A stretch of 64,000 nucleotides of DNA, from the NCBI GenBank assembly GCA_001724275.1, contig MEDZ01000004.1:186001-250000 (forward strand), read 5' to 3'. The notes under the pieces were generated by a model that did not search any database, was not told where the DNA came from, and saw only the letters and a list, made by a program, of their open reading frames with translations. Made by a program: the position numbers and the translations under genes. Below are positions 8,588 to 16,760 of the stretch, in pieces (positions within the stretch are counted from its first letter, which is position 1; the number at the start of each line of letters is the position of its first letter). Source of the DNA: Gemmatimonadetes bacterium SCN 70-22. GTDB lineage: Bacteria > Gemmatimonadota > Gemmatimonadetes > Gemmatimonadales > Gemmatimonadaceae.

Positions 8588-9484
8588 TTACTCCTCGCCC
8601 ATCTGGAAGCGGACGAAGCGGCGCACGGCGAGCGGGGCGCCGACGCTCTTGGCGACCTCGTCGACGCGCTGCTGGATCGTCTTGGAGTCGTCGCGCACCC
8701 AGGGCTGCTCGGTGAGGACGATCTCGCCGTAGAGTTTCGACACGCGGCCGTCGACCATCTTCTGCACGATGGCGTCAGGCTTGCCGCTCTCCTTGGCCTG
8801 GGCCTCGAAGATGGCGCGCTCGCTGGCGATGAAGCTGGCCGGGACCTCCTCGCGCGTGGTGGCGAGGGGGACGCGCGGGACGCCGGCCGCGACGTGCTCG
8901 GCCACCTCGCGGGCGAGGGCCTCGACGGCCGCGCCGCTCCCCCCGGTGATCTCGACGAGCGCCGCGACCTTGTGGTTGAAGTGCACGTAGCTGCCTAACG
9001 CGCCGGTCGTGGCGAAGCGCGCGTAGCGGCGCAGCACCACGTTCTCCCCGGTCTTGGCCGAGGCGGCCTTCACCGCCTCCTCGACCGTCTTGGAGGTGTC
9101 GGCGTGGTAGGGCTGGGCAAAGAGCGTCCCCTCGCCGGCGACGCCGACGACATGGTCGATGGACTCGTCCTGGTGCACCTGCACGGCGAGCGACTGGGCC
9201 AGGGCGCCGAACTCGTCGTTGCGGGACACGAAGTCGGTCTCCGAGTTCACCTCGACGAGCGCGATGCTCCTGCCATCGGGGGCGGCCAGGGCGACGATGC
9301 GCCCTTCGGAGGCGGCGCGCCCGGCGCGCTTGTCGGCCTTGGCAATCCCCTTGGTCCGGAGGATCGCGATCGCCTTCTCGGTATCGCCCTCGGCCTCCTC
9401 GAGCGCCTTCTTGCAGTCCATCATGCCAGCGCCGGTACGGGCGCGGAGGTCGGCGATGTCCTTCGCCGTGATCGGCTTGCTCAT
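8588..9484 (-). CDS. tsf: elongation factor Ts
   Basis: Guanine-nucleotide exchange factor for EF-Tu. I start it at the ATG 9484-9482 (MSKPITAKDIADLRARTGAGMMDCKKAL), the canonical N-terminal motif; a longer open frame upstream reads through the rpsB-tsf hairpins and has no family similarity. The 298-residue product includes the EF-Tu contact region NSETDFVSRNDEF and the dimerisation/core domains, with the C-terminal module ending RRFVRFQMGEE. A CGTTAGGC copy at 8993-9000 encodes ALGSY. Confidence 0.96.
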   Translation of the reverse strand: MSKPITAKDIADLRARTGAGMMDCKKALEEAEGDTEKAIAILRTKGIAKADKRAGRAASEGRIVALAAPDGRSIALVEVNSETDFVSRNDEFGALAQSLAVQVHQDESIDHVVGVAGEGTLFAQPYHADTSKTVEEAVKAASAKTGENVVLRRYARFATTGALGSYVHFNHKVAALVEITGGSGAAVEALAREVAEHVAAGVPRVPLATTREEVPASFIASERAIFEAQAKESGKPDAIVQKMVDGRVSKLYGEIVLTEQPWVRDDSKTIQQRVDEVAKSVGAPLAVRRFVRFQMGEE

Positions 9485-9496
9485 GGTGTCGTCCTT

Positions 9497-9628
9497 CGCA
9501 GGATCCTGCGGATCGTGAGAACGCCGCCGGCTGGTGTGCCGGCGGCGCTGGTCATTGCTGACGGAAGATGGAGGAATCGGCTTCGCTTCCCCCGTCGGAG
9601 CGGTGGGCGCGCCGGCTGGGGCGCCCAC
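9497..9628 (-). promoter_or_regulatory. rpsB-tsf spacer with three inverted repeats
   Basis: The 156-bp spacer between rpsB and tsf holds a perfect 14-bp palindrome (9497-9510, centre GGATCC), a 10-bp stem 9522-9531/9538-9547 with a 6-nt loop, and an 8-bp stem 9603-9610/9621-9628. No T-run follows, so these may be attenuating, processing or mRNA-stability structures rather than full terminators; they could let rpsB and tsf be expressed at different levels. Confidence 0.5.
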
Positions 9629-9640
9629 TGCACGTGATGT

Positions 9641-10579
9641 CTACTCGGCGCTGTCGTCTCCGCCGGCCTCGCCGGCATCGCTCGCATCGCCCGCGTCCCC
9701 GCTCTCACCGCCCTCGCCCGCCGTCTCGCCCGTCTTGAGGCGAGCTGCGATCGCCTCGGGCTTGGCCCGACGGCGACGCGGGCGACGGCGCTTGCGCCGC
9801 TCCTCGTCGCTGCCACCCGCGGCGGCCGGCTCGAGACCGCGATCGGAGCTGTAGGTGCTCTCCTCGGCGTCCTCTTCCTGCGAGCGGACCGGGGCCTCGC
9901 GGCGCGCCTCGATGATCGTGTCGGCAATCATGCGGGTGATCAGCTCGACCGAGCGGATCGCGTCGTCGTTGCCGGCGATCGGAACCGTGATGAGGTCCGG
10001 ATCGGAGTTCGTGTCGCAGATGGCGACCATCGGGAGGCCGAGCTTGTTGGCCTCGGAGACGGCGATGCGCTCCTTCTTGGAGTCGACGATGAACAGGAGC
10101 CCCGGGAGGCGCCCCATGTTCTTGATGCCGGACAGGTTCTTGGAGAGCTTGTCGCGCTGCCGCGAGAGCAGGAGCTGCTCCTTCTTGGTGTAGTTCTCGA
10201 AGTCACCACCGGCCTCGGACCCCGACTCGAGCTCCTTGAGGCGACGCGTCTGCTTCTTGACGGTCTGGAAGTTCGTGAGGAGGCCGCCCAGCCAGCGCTC
10301 GGTGACGTGCATGGCGCCGCAGCGCTCCGCCTCGCCCTTCACGATGGCGGCCAGCTGCCGCTTGGTGCAGACGAAGAGGACGTTGTCGCCGCGCAGGATC
10401 ACGTCGCGCACCAGCTTCTGCGCGAGTTCGGCCTGCCGAAGGGTCTTCTGCAGGTCGATGATGTGGATGCCGTTGCGCTCGGCAAAAATGAACCGGCGCA
10501 TCTTCGGGTTCCACCGGCGCGTCTGGTGGCCGAAGTGGACGCCGGCTTCGAGGAGCTGTTCGAGGGTCGGGGAGGACAT
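9641..10579 (-). CDS. rpsB: 30S ribosomal protein S2 with long charged C-terminal tail
   Basis: S2 binds the 30S head-body junction and is needed for S1 docking. Residues 1 to about 230 are canonical: LLEAGVHFGHQTRRWNPKM, RFIFAERNGIHIIDLQKT, then ERWLGGLLTNFQTV, GLLFIVDSKKERIAV and PIAGNDDAIRSVELI. Residues about 231-312 are an added tail: first acidic (RSQEEDAEESTY), then a strongly basic block [14 protein letters not shown], then an Ala/Gly/Asp/Glu-rich low-complexity end (GDAGDASDAGEAGG). Typical bacterial S2 is 230-260 residues, so the tail adds about 60. It precedes tsf and follows rpsI after a strong hairpin. Confidence 0.96.
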   Translation of the reverse strand: MSSPTLEQLLEAGVHFGHQTRRWNPKMRRFIFAERNGIHIIDLQKTLRQAELAQKLVRDVILRGDNVLFVCTKRQLAAIVKGEAERCGAMHVTERWLGGLLTNFQTVKKQTRRLKELESGSEAGGDFENYTKKEQLLLSRQRDKLSKNLSGIKNMGRLPGLLFIVDSKKERIAVSEANKLGLPMVAICDTNSDPDLITVPIAGNDDAIRSVELITRMIADTIIEARREAPVRSQEEDAEESTYSSDRGLEPAAAGGSDEERRKRRRPRRRRAKPEAIAARLKTGETAGEGGESGDAGDASDAGEAGGDDSAE

Positions 10580-10686
10580 CGGAATGCGTTGCTGATCGTT
10601 TGGGTTGATCGACCTTCTCCTTCAACGCCGCCTACGACCAGCTGGGCTGGCACCCGCGGAGGCTCGGGAGAAGTGCGAGGTAGGAG

Positions 10687-10715
10687 GCGGGGAGACGGGC
10701 GAACCGTCTCCCCGC
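10687..10715 (-). terminator. strong hairpin between rpsI and rpsB
   Basis: A perfect 12-bp stem (10704-10715 with 10687-10698, arm GCGGGGAGACGG on the plus strand) and a 5-nt loop lies just after the rpsI stop. The minus-strand sequence beyond it (CCTCCTACCTCG) has no T-run, so it may be a partial terminator or a stability element. Confidence 0.55.
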
Positions 10716-10723
10716 GGGTACTG

Positions 10724-11119
10724 CTAGCGCTTGGAGAACTGGAAGCGCTTGCGGGCGCCGGGACGCCCCGGCTTCTTGCGCTCGACCGCACGGGCGTCGC
10801 GCGTGAGGAGGCCGAGGTCGCGCAGCTTGCGGCGGTTGGCCTCGTCCATCTCGACGAGGGCGCGGGCCACGGCGAGGCGGAGTGCCCCGGCCTGGCCGGT
10901 GAGGCCGCCCCCTTCCACGTGCGCCTTGACGTCGAAGCGGCCGAGCGAGTCGGTCGCCGTGAACGGCTGCTGGATGGCCGTCACCAGGGTGGGGCGCGGG
11001 AAGTAATCGCCTAACGTGCGGCCGTTGACGTCCCACTTGCCCGAGCCGGGCTTCACGTACACGCGGCAGACCGCCTCCTTGCGGCGGCCGACAGCGTGAA
11101 TCTGCGCGTTCTCAGCCAT
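10724..11119 (-). CDS. rpsI: 30S ribosomal protein S9
   Basis: Small-subunit protein whose C-terminal tail reaches the P-site tRNA. The 131-residue product has AVGRRKEAVCRVYVKPGSGKWDVNGR at the N terminus, GGGLTGQAGALRLAVARAL in the middle and ends in the diagnostic FQFSKR, the tail that contacts tRNA. It lies 2 bases after rplM, the usual L13-S9 pair. A CGTTAGGC copy at 11009-11016 encodes TLGDYF. Confidence 0.97.
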   Translation of the reverse strand: MAENAQIHAVGRRKEAVCRVYVKPGSGKWDVNGRTLGDYFPRPTLVTAIQQPFTATDSLGRFDVKAHVEGGGLTGQAGALRLAVARALVEMDEANRRKLRDLGLLTRDARAVERKKPGRPGARKRFQFSKR

Positions 11120-11121
11120 CC

Positions 11122-11568
11122 CTACTCACTCTTGCTGTTGAAGGTCAACGCCGTCGGCTTCTGGGCGACGTGCGGGTGGTTCGCATCGGCATACACGCGG
11201 AGCTTGAGGCGCAGCACCTGGCGCGCCAGCGCGGACTTCGGGAGCATCCCGTGCACCGCCTTCTCGATCACGCGCTCCGGGTGCGTCTCGATCATCTTGC
11301 TGAACGGCGTGTACTTCTCGTGTCCCATGTAGCCCGTGTGACGGAAGTACCGCTTCTGCTCGGCCTTGCGCCCCGTCACCTTCACCTTGGACGCGTTGAT
11401 GACGATGACGTTGTCACCCGTGTCCATGTGCGGCGTGTAGATCGGCTTGTGCTTGCCGCGAAGGATCTTCGCGATCTCGGAGGCGAGACGCCCAAGCACC
11501 ATGCCGTCGGCGTCGACGATGTACCAGCGCCGGTCGATGTCCTTGGGAGTCGCGGAAAATGTCTTCAT
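11122..11568 (-). CDS. rplM: 50S ribosomal protein L13
   Basis: Early-assembling large-subunit protein. The start is the ATG at 11568-11566 (MKTFSATPKDIDRRWYIVDA); the longer open frame upstream would overrun the promoter. The 148-residue product carries DGMVLGRLASEIAKILRGKHKP, DTGDNVIVINASKVKVTG and MLPKSALARQVLRLKLRVYAD, all L13 signatures. First gene of the rplM-rpsI-rpsB-tsf-pyrH-frr run. Confidence 0.97.
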   Translation of the reverse strand: MKTFSATPKDIDRRWYIVDADGMVLGRLASEIAKILRGKHKPIYTPHMDTGDNVIVINASKVKVTGRKAEQKRYFRHTGYMGHEKYTPFSKMIETHPERVIEKAVHGMLPKSALARQVLRLKLRVYADANHPHVAQKPTALTFNSKSE

Positions 11569-11611
11569 GATCGGAAACGAATGGCAGAAACGCGCTTTTT
11601 GGCAGACTTGC

Positions 11612-11640
11612 AAGCTAGACAGGCACGGGGGGCGTGTCAA
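11612..11640 (-). promoter_or_regulatory. sigma-70-type promoter for rplM-rpsI
   Basis: On the minus strand TTGACA (11640-11635), an exact -35 consensus, is followed by a 17-bp spacer and TAGCTT (11617-11612) as -10. Transcription would start near 11605, about 37 bases before the rplM ATG. This is the best promoter match in the window. Confidence 0.7.
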
Positions 11641-11685
11641 CGGACAACTCCATGTCAGGCGACAAGTTGCCCCCACCAACAACGA

Positions 11686-11720
11686 GGGCGCCGCCGGATC
11701 GCGATCATCCGGCGGCGCCC
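11686..11720 (-). terminator. terminator of the SusCD pair
   Basis: A perfect 14-bp stem (11707-11720 with 11686-11699) with a 7-nt loop lies 40 bases after the SusD stop. The minus-strand sequence after it, CTCGTTGTTGG, is only moderately T-rich. It separates the SusCD transcript from the rplM promoter. Confidence 0.65.
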
Positions 11721-11759
11721 TGCCCCCCGCGCCCGTGGGAACGCGGGGTGATCGAACCG

Positions 11760-13007
11760 CTACTTCCCCTTCAGGTTCACGTTGTTGTCACGCTCCGACA
11801 ACGGCAGCGGGTAGCAGGTCTTGCTGCCGATGGCCGGGAAGCCGGGCTTGAAGTACGGTGCCCCCGGGACGGGGATGCCCGTCATCGCGTTCGGCTGGCG
11901 GCGCCAGTCACCCTGGCGCTGTCCCTCGAGGAAGAAGTCGAGCGACTTCTGCCACAGGAACTCCTTGAGCACCGAGGCCGCGTCGGTCGGGCCCGTATAG
12001 GCCCCGACGCCGGCGGCCGCACGGCGAGCACCGATCAGCGCCAGCTGCGCCGCCGACCCGGCCACCTCGGCCGCGATGTAATCGGCCTCGAGCTTGGACG
12101 CCACGCGCACCGGCGCGTCGAAGCCCGGGTACTTGTTCTGGATGTAGAACGCCCCGGTCGAAGCGTCCTGTGGCGGCAGCGTGTGCTCGGACGGCGTCTT
12201 GTAGGGGACGCGCGTGTCCGGACGCACGCGGAAGGCCTCGGCCACCCCGATCGACCCGCGATCGGAGGTGAACTGCCAGAAGCGGTTTCCGAGGCGCGTA
12301 CGCTGGGCCAGGTTGTCCACGAACGGGAGGCTGAAGGTGAAGCCCGCCGGGACCGACGCCGCGTCGGCCGCCGCCTGCGCGCCGCGCCCCGCCTGCAGGT
12401 GCGCGCGCGCCCGGCCGACCTTGGCCGCATTGGCGATCGCCACACCGTCCGCGGTGCCGTTGGCCGTCCCGATGCCGATGGCGTTGGTGAAGTGCACCAC
12501 CGCCGAGTCGAGCATGTTCGCGGTCGTCAGCTCCGACCCGCCATCCACGACACCGGTGCAGAAGTCCTGCGCCATCAGGATGAAGGTGTAGCCGCGCCAG
12601 AGCGACGCCCGGGCCAGGTTGATGTTCGAGGCCGGCGTCGGGAGCGCCAGGTCGAGGACAATCTTCGTGGATGCCGCCGAGAGCGACATCGGCACCCAGA
12701 CGTCCGTGTTGAGTGACCCGTTGGACTCGTTGGTGTCGCGCCGCCCGAACTCGTTACGCGTCGGGAAGGTCTCGGCGACGATGCTCTCCCCGTTGAACCA
12801 CGAGGAGTACATCACCGACCACCCGAGGGCGACGGCGAAGTTCTGCTGCGCCGAGAGGGCGAGCGTGGTCGCGTCCTTGACCGGGTCGATGGCCGAGACG
12901 TCGACGACGTTCGGGTTCTCGACCGTGAGGAAATCGTTGCAGCCTACGCTCGCAAGGACCGCGGCGGCACCGAGCGTGCGCCGGATGGCGCGCTGGTATC
13001 TCGTCAT
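11760..13007 (-). CDS. SusD/RagB-family outer-membrane lipoprotein
   Basis: Surface-exposed substrate-capturing lid that works with a SusC-type TonB-dependent channel. The 415-residue product has a lipoprotein signal peptide with lipobox ASVGC (Cys23), then the SusD-type start NDFLTVENPN. TPR-like helical segments follow (NMLDSAVVHFTNAIGIG, AAKVGRARAHLQAGR), and a C-terminal region FLWQKSLDFFLEGQRQGDWRR that is typical of the family. It follows the SusC gene by 12 bases and ends before a strong terminator. No carbohydrate enzyme or sensor lies next to the pair, so the substrate (glycan, peptide or other) cannot be inferred. Confidence 0.85.
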   Translation of the reverse strand: MTRYQRAIRRTLGAAAVLASVGCNDFLTVENPNVVDVSAIDPVKDATTLALSAQQNFAVALGWSVMYSSWFNGESIVAETFPTRNEFGRRDTNESNGSLNTDVWVPMSLSAASTKIVLDLALPTPASNINLARASLWRGYTFILMAQDFCTGVVDGGSELTTANMLDSAVVHFTNAIGIGTANGTADGVAIANAAKVGRARAHLQAGRGAQAAADAASVPAGFTFSLPFVDNLAQRTRLGNRFWQFTSDRGSIGVAEAFRVRPDTRVPYKTPSEHTLPPQDASTGAFYIQNKYPGFDAPVRVASKLEADYIAAEVAGSAAQLALIGARRAAAGVGAYTGPTDAASVLKEFLWQKSLDFFLEGQRQGDWRRQPNAMTGIPVPGAPYFKPGFPAIGSKTCYPLPLSERDNNVNLKGK

Positions 13008-13019
13008 GTTGGCCTCGCG

Positions 13020-16000
13020 TTAGAAGGAGATGTTGAGACGGAGGAGCGCACGCTTCGGGTTGGGAAGCGTGAGGAAGTCCTGGCGCCCGACACCGAACGC
13101 AGCGGTCGGATCGGTGACGACCTCGGGATCGGCCCCCTCGTAGTCGGTCCACAGCGCCACGTTCTGCATGGCGAAGCCGATCGACGCGGTGCGCGTCCCG
13201 AGGAAGCCCTGCAGGAGGCGCGGCGGGACGTTGTAGGTCACCCCCAGCTCGCGGAAGCGGATGAAGTCGCCCGGCTGCAGGTAGGCGTCGCGCGTCTGGT
13301 CCACCGTGGTCCCCTGCCCGTTGAGCTGGACGAAGGCCGGCTGGCCCGAGGCCTGGTTGCCATAGCGACGCAGGCGCTCGCGCGCCGTGAGGACGGTCGG
13401 ATCCAGGCGCCGGTTGCTGCGGACGAGCTGGGTCTCGCGGAAGAAGTCCGTGAGGTTGTTGATGAGGAAGTCCTGCTTGGTGTCGATGAGCGTCGAGATG
13501 CGGAAGTTGCGGAAGAGCGTGAAGGTGTTGCTCCACGACGCCTCGAAGGTCGGGAGGGCATTGCCCACCACCTCGAAGGTGTCGGCCACGGTCACCACGC
13601 CGGTCGCCTCGTTGATGTTCTTGATCCGCTTCGACACGAACGACCCCATCTGGAAGCCCTCGGTGAAGCGGTTGAGCGTCCCGAAGGGCGCCACCTCGCC
13701 GAGGTCGACGATCTCGTTATGCAGGGTGTTGAAGTTGACGCGCGTCTCCCACTGGAAGTTGCGCTTGCGGAGCATGTCGCCGGTGATCCCGACCTCGAAG
13801 CCGCTGTTCAGCACCTCGCCGATGTTCTTGAACGGGTTCTGCTGGAACCCGAGCGACGGCGGGAGCTGCGGCTGCAGGATGAGGTCGAGCGACGTCTTGT
13901 TGAAGTAGGTGAACTCGACGCGCGCGCGGTCGTTGAGGAACGACGCGTCGAAGCCCAGCTCGTACTCCACGCCGCGCTCCGGCTTGAGGTCCACGTTGCC
14001 GGGGTTGAACGGCACGGCGCCGGCGGAAGTCACGATCGACGCCCCCTGCTGCACCGCGTACGGGGCCGCCTGCAACGTCTGCAAGGCGGCGCCAGCGCCC
14101 GGCGCACGCCCCGTCGTCCCGTAGGCGACACGGCCGCGGAACGAGGAGAAGAAGCTGTTCTGCGGGAACCACGACTCGTCCGAGAGGACCCACGACACCC
14201 CGACCTTCGGGAGGAGGATCGGCTCGACGCCGGTCCCGAACGCCGAGAAGTCGTCGAGGCGGGCGCCGGCCTGGATGAAGATGCGGTCGCGGATGCCGAG
14301 TTGTAGCTGCGACAGCCAGCCGTACTGGCGCACCTCGTTGCGCGTCCCCGTCGCCGAGGTCGTCGACGCGTTGCTGATGACGTTCGCCGAGTTCGTCACG
14401 AAGCCCTGCCCCGTCGCCCCGAGGTTGTCGGTGCGGGTGGCGATGGCCTGGAAACCGGCCGAGACGTTGAGCTGGTACTGGCTCTCGGCGCCGAACGACT
14501 TGTTGGCGTCGTTGATCCAGTCGACGGTGAAGCGCTGGATCCCGATGCGGGTCTGCGTGTTGCTGCCGAGGTTCAGGTCGCCGCCGTAGTTGGTCCCGCT
14601 GTTCTTCGGGAAGTAGCGCGTCGCCTCGTCATTGAGCAGGTCGGCGCCGACGGTGAAGCGGCTCTTGAGCCACGACGCCGGGAGGTACGTGGCGGTCGCG
14701 TTCAGGATGTTGCGGCGGGTGTCGAGCTCGTTCTGGATGGCCGCGATGGCATCGACGCCGCGGTTGAAGCCGAACCACCCGTTCTGCGACGGAACGCCAT
14801 CGTCACGGCGCGTGAGGGGCGAGCCGAGCATGGCGCCACCCAGGTAGCCGTAGATGTTGTTGTCGTTGTCGGGGAGCACCGTCTTCGAGAGGATCGACGA
14901 AACGCCGGCCTCGAGGGTGACCTTGGCGTTCGGGATCCAGTTGAAGTTCGAGCGCCAGGAGTAGCGCCGGAAGTCGTTGCTCGGGAGCGTGCCGATGTTG
15001 CGATCGGCACTCGCAGACAGGAAGTAACCGTAGTTCTGGCCGCCGCCACGCCCGGTCCAGCCGAACAGCTGGTCGGCGCCGGTGCGGATGCCCCCCTCAC
15101 GGGCCAGCGGGTTGTCGCTGACGAGCGTCCCCAGCGCCTGCCCGCGGCACAGCGGGTTGGGGCTGTTGGCGGCGATGAGCGAGGCGGTGCAGTTGCCGTA
15201 GTTGGACGGCGGGGTCCAGTTGAGATCGGCCTGGCCGTACTCGGCGCGGACCGTCTGCTGGAACGAGGCGGTGCCCGCGCGCCCCTTCTTGGTGATGATC
15301 TGGATGACCCCCGCCGAGGCGTCGGCGCCGTACAGCGTGGCCGCCGCCGGCCCCTTCACGACCTCGATGTTCTCGATGTCGTCGGGGTTGAGGTCGTTGA
15401 GGCGGTCGGTGAGCTGCCCATTGAGGCCGAGGTTCACCGTCCCCTCGTTGAAGCGCACGCCGTCGATGAAGATGATCGGCTGGTTGGAGAGCGAGATGGA
15501 CGACGCGCCGCGGATGCGGATCGTCCGGTTCGTCCCCGCCGTGCCGGACGCCGCGTTCACGGCGATGCCGGGGACGCGCGACTGGAGCATGTCGTTGACG
15601 TTGTTGACGACCGCGTTCTCCTTGATGTCGGTCGCGGACACCGAGGCCACCTGCGCCGGCTGGGCGCGGCGCTCCTGGTTCCCCACCGTCCCGGTGACGA
15701 CGAGTTCCTGCAGCGTCGTGACCGTCTTGGCGAGCTCGAAGTTCAGCGTCGCCGTCTCATTCGCCTGCACCCGCACCGTGTCGGCGCCGGCGCGATAGCC
15801 GATGCGCAGGACGCCGACCTGGTTCACCCCCGCGCGAAGCCCGACGAGGCGGTACTCGCCCTTCGCGTTGCTCTGCGTCTCGAGGGTGGTACCGGTGACC
15901 ACGATGCGCGCCCCCTCGATGGGGGCCTTCGACTCGCGGTCGGTGATGACACCTGTTACCGAGCCCGTGCCGGCTTGTGCCGACGCGACACTCGTTAGGC

Positions 16001-16058
16001 CCACGACGCCAGCCAGCGCGACGTAGAGCCTCCTGCGCCAACGAGAGATCTCGTGCAT
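13020..16058 (-). CDS. SusC/RagA-family TonB-linked outer-membrane protein
   Basis: TonB-dependent importer, 1012 residues, likely paired with the SusD-like lipoprotein downstream. Order: signal peptide ending VASAQA (about 1-30), a carboxypeptidase-regulatory-like beta-sandwich (GSVTGVITDRESKAPIEGA, 32-115) and a plug domain. The plug carries the SusC hallmark (RIRGASSISLSNQPIIFIDG and VVKGPAAATLYGADASAGVIQI, about 175-255). A 22-stranded barrel follows, ending in the aromatic terminal strand RALLRLNISF recognised by the BAM complex. A purine-rich ribosome site AGGAG precedes the ATG. A CGTTAGGC/GCCTAACG copy at 15993-16000 lies in the signal-peptide region in the opposite sense to most copies. 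Confidence 0.93.
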   Translation of the reverse strand: MHEISRWRRRLYVALAGVVGLTSVASAQAGTGSVTGVITDRESKAPIEGARIVVTGTTLETQSNAKGEYRLVGLRAGVNQVGVLRIGYRAGADTVRVQANETATLNFELAKTVTTLQELVVTGTVGNQERRAQPAQVASVSATDIKENAVVNNVNDMLQSRVPGIAVNAASGTAGTNRTIRIRGASSISLSNQPIIFIDGVRFNEGTVNLGLNGQLTDRLNDLNPDDIENIEVVKGPAAATLYGADASAGVIQIITKKGRAGTASFQQTVRAEYGQADLNWTPPSNYGNCTASLIAANSPNPLCRGQALGTLVSDNPLAREGGIRTGADQLFGWTGRGGGQNYGYFLSASADRNIGTLPSNDFRRYSWRSNFNWIPNAKVTLEAGVSSILSKTVLPDNDNNIYGYLGGAMLGSPLTRRDDGVPSQNGWFGFNRGVDAIAAIQNELDTRRNILNATATYLPASWLKSRFTVGADLLNDEATRYFPKNSGTNYGGDLNLGSNTQTRIGIQRFTVDWINDANKSFGAESQYQLNVSAGFQAIATRTDNLGATGQGFVTNSANVISNASTTSATGTRNEVRQYGWLSQLQLGIRDRIFIQAGARLDDFSAFGTGVEPILLPKVGVSWVLSDESWFPQNSFFSSFRGRVAYGTTGRAPGAGAALQTLQAAPYAVQQGASIVTSAGAVPFNPGNVDLKPERGVEYELGFDASFLNDRARVEFTYFNKTSLDLILQPQLPPSLGFQQNPFKNIGEVLNSGFEVGITGDMLRKRNFQWETRVNFNTLHNEIVDLGEVAPFGTLNRFTEGFQMGSFVSKRIKNINEATGVVTVADTFEVVGNALPTFEASWSNTFTLFRNFRISTLIDTKQDFLINNLTDFFRETQLVRSNRRLDPTVLTARERLRRYGNQASGQPAFVQLNGQGTTVDQTRDAYLQPGDFIRFRELGVTYNVPPRLLQGFLGTRTASIGFAMQNVALWTDYEGADPEVVTDPTAAFGVGRQDFLTLPNPKRALLRLNISF

Positions 16059-16259
16059 ACGCCTCTCCTGTGGAGGGAAAAGGGGACCGCGTCCGCCGAG
16101 CGCGCGTCCGCACGCGCCCCGGGGCAGACGTGTGCTGAACGCACGGCGCGAGGCGTTGGTTCAACCGAGTTCGACTGGTCGACCATCGCCCGCCTGCCGT
16201 GGACAGCGATTCCAGGGTGCCGAGGGGTTCCGGCGAGGGATGAACGGAAGCCCCAGCGA
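16059..16259. other. 201-bp spacer before the SusC gene
   Basis: Upstream of the SusC gene (minus strand) the stretch is purine-rich near the start codon and otherwise featureless to me. It should hold the SusCD promoter, but I see no convincing -35/-10 pair. Confidence 0.3.
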
Positions 16260-16760
16260 CTACGCGAACTCTACTAGGAGGGCCCCCTTCTCGACAGCCG
16301 TTCCCGGCTGGATGTGAATCGCCTTAACCGTCCCCGCACTCGCGGCCCGCAGCTCGTTCTCCATCTTCATCGCCTCCATCACCACCACCCCCTGCCCCGC
16401 CTCCACGGCATCGCCTTCCTCGATGGTGACGCGCACGATGAGCCCGGGCATGGGGGCGACGAGGGGGCGCGGCCCATCGCTCGCCGCAGCGGCGGCCGTG
16501 AGGTCGCGAATGGTCCGCATCCGTTCGTCGAGTGCCTCGACCTCATACCGGTATCCGTCCATCCAGATTGCATAACGACCGCGTCCGTCGCCACGGCGGA
16601 CGGCGACCCGGTGCGACTCGCCGCCGATGGTCACCACCTGGATGGGGGTTCCTTCCACGTCGGCCAGGTGCGCGGCGACGCGCTCGCCGTCCACTTGCAC
16701 CCCCGCGGCGTCCAGCTCCACCTCGAGGCGCTCTCCATTCACGTCGACGATGTACTTCAC
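16260..16760 (-). CDS. biotin carboxyl carrier protein (split-off PccA-type C-terminal part)
   Basis: Biotinylated carrier of a biotin-dependent acyl-CoA carboxylase. The 166-residue product starts at GTG 16760-16758 (KYIVDVNGERLEVEL), which overlaps the rRNA methyltransferase stop as GTGA. Residues 1 to about 90 form a beta-rich linker resembling the BT domain that joins biotin carboxylase and carrier in propionyl-CoA carboxylase alpha chains. Residues about 98-166 are the biotinyl domain with PMPGLIVRV and the biotin-acceptor motif EAMKME (Lys132). The partner biotin carboxylase and carboxyltransferase lie at 17990-21105, but an unrelated gene intervenes. Identity is clear; acyl-CoA specificity is inferred. 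Confidence 0.9.
   Translation of the reverse strand: MKYIVDVNGERLEVELDAAGVQVDGERVAAHLADVEGTPIQVVTIGGESHRVAVRRGDGRGRYAIWMDGYRYEVEALDERMRTIRDLTAAAAASDGPRPLVAPMPGLIVRVTIEEGDAVEAGQGVVVMEAMKMENELRAASAGTVKAIHIQPGTAVEKGALLVEFA

Noticed and set aside
9485-9628. A longer tsf start at 9628
   Set aside because: The extra 48 residues are translated from the spacer hairpins and precede the canonical MSKPITAKDI start of EF-Ts.
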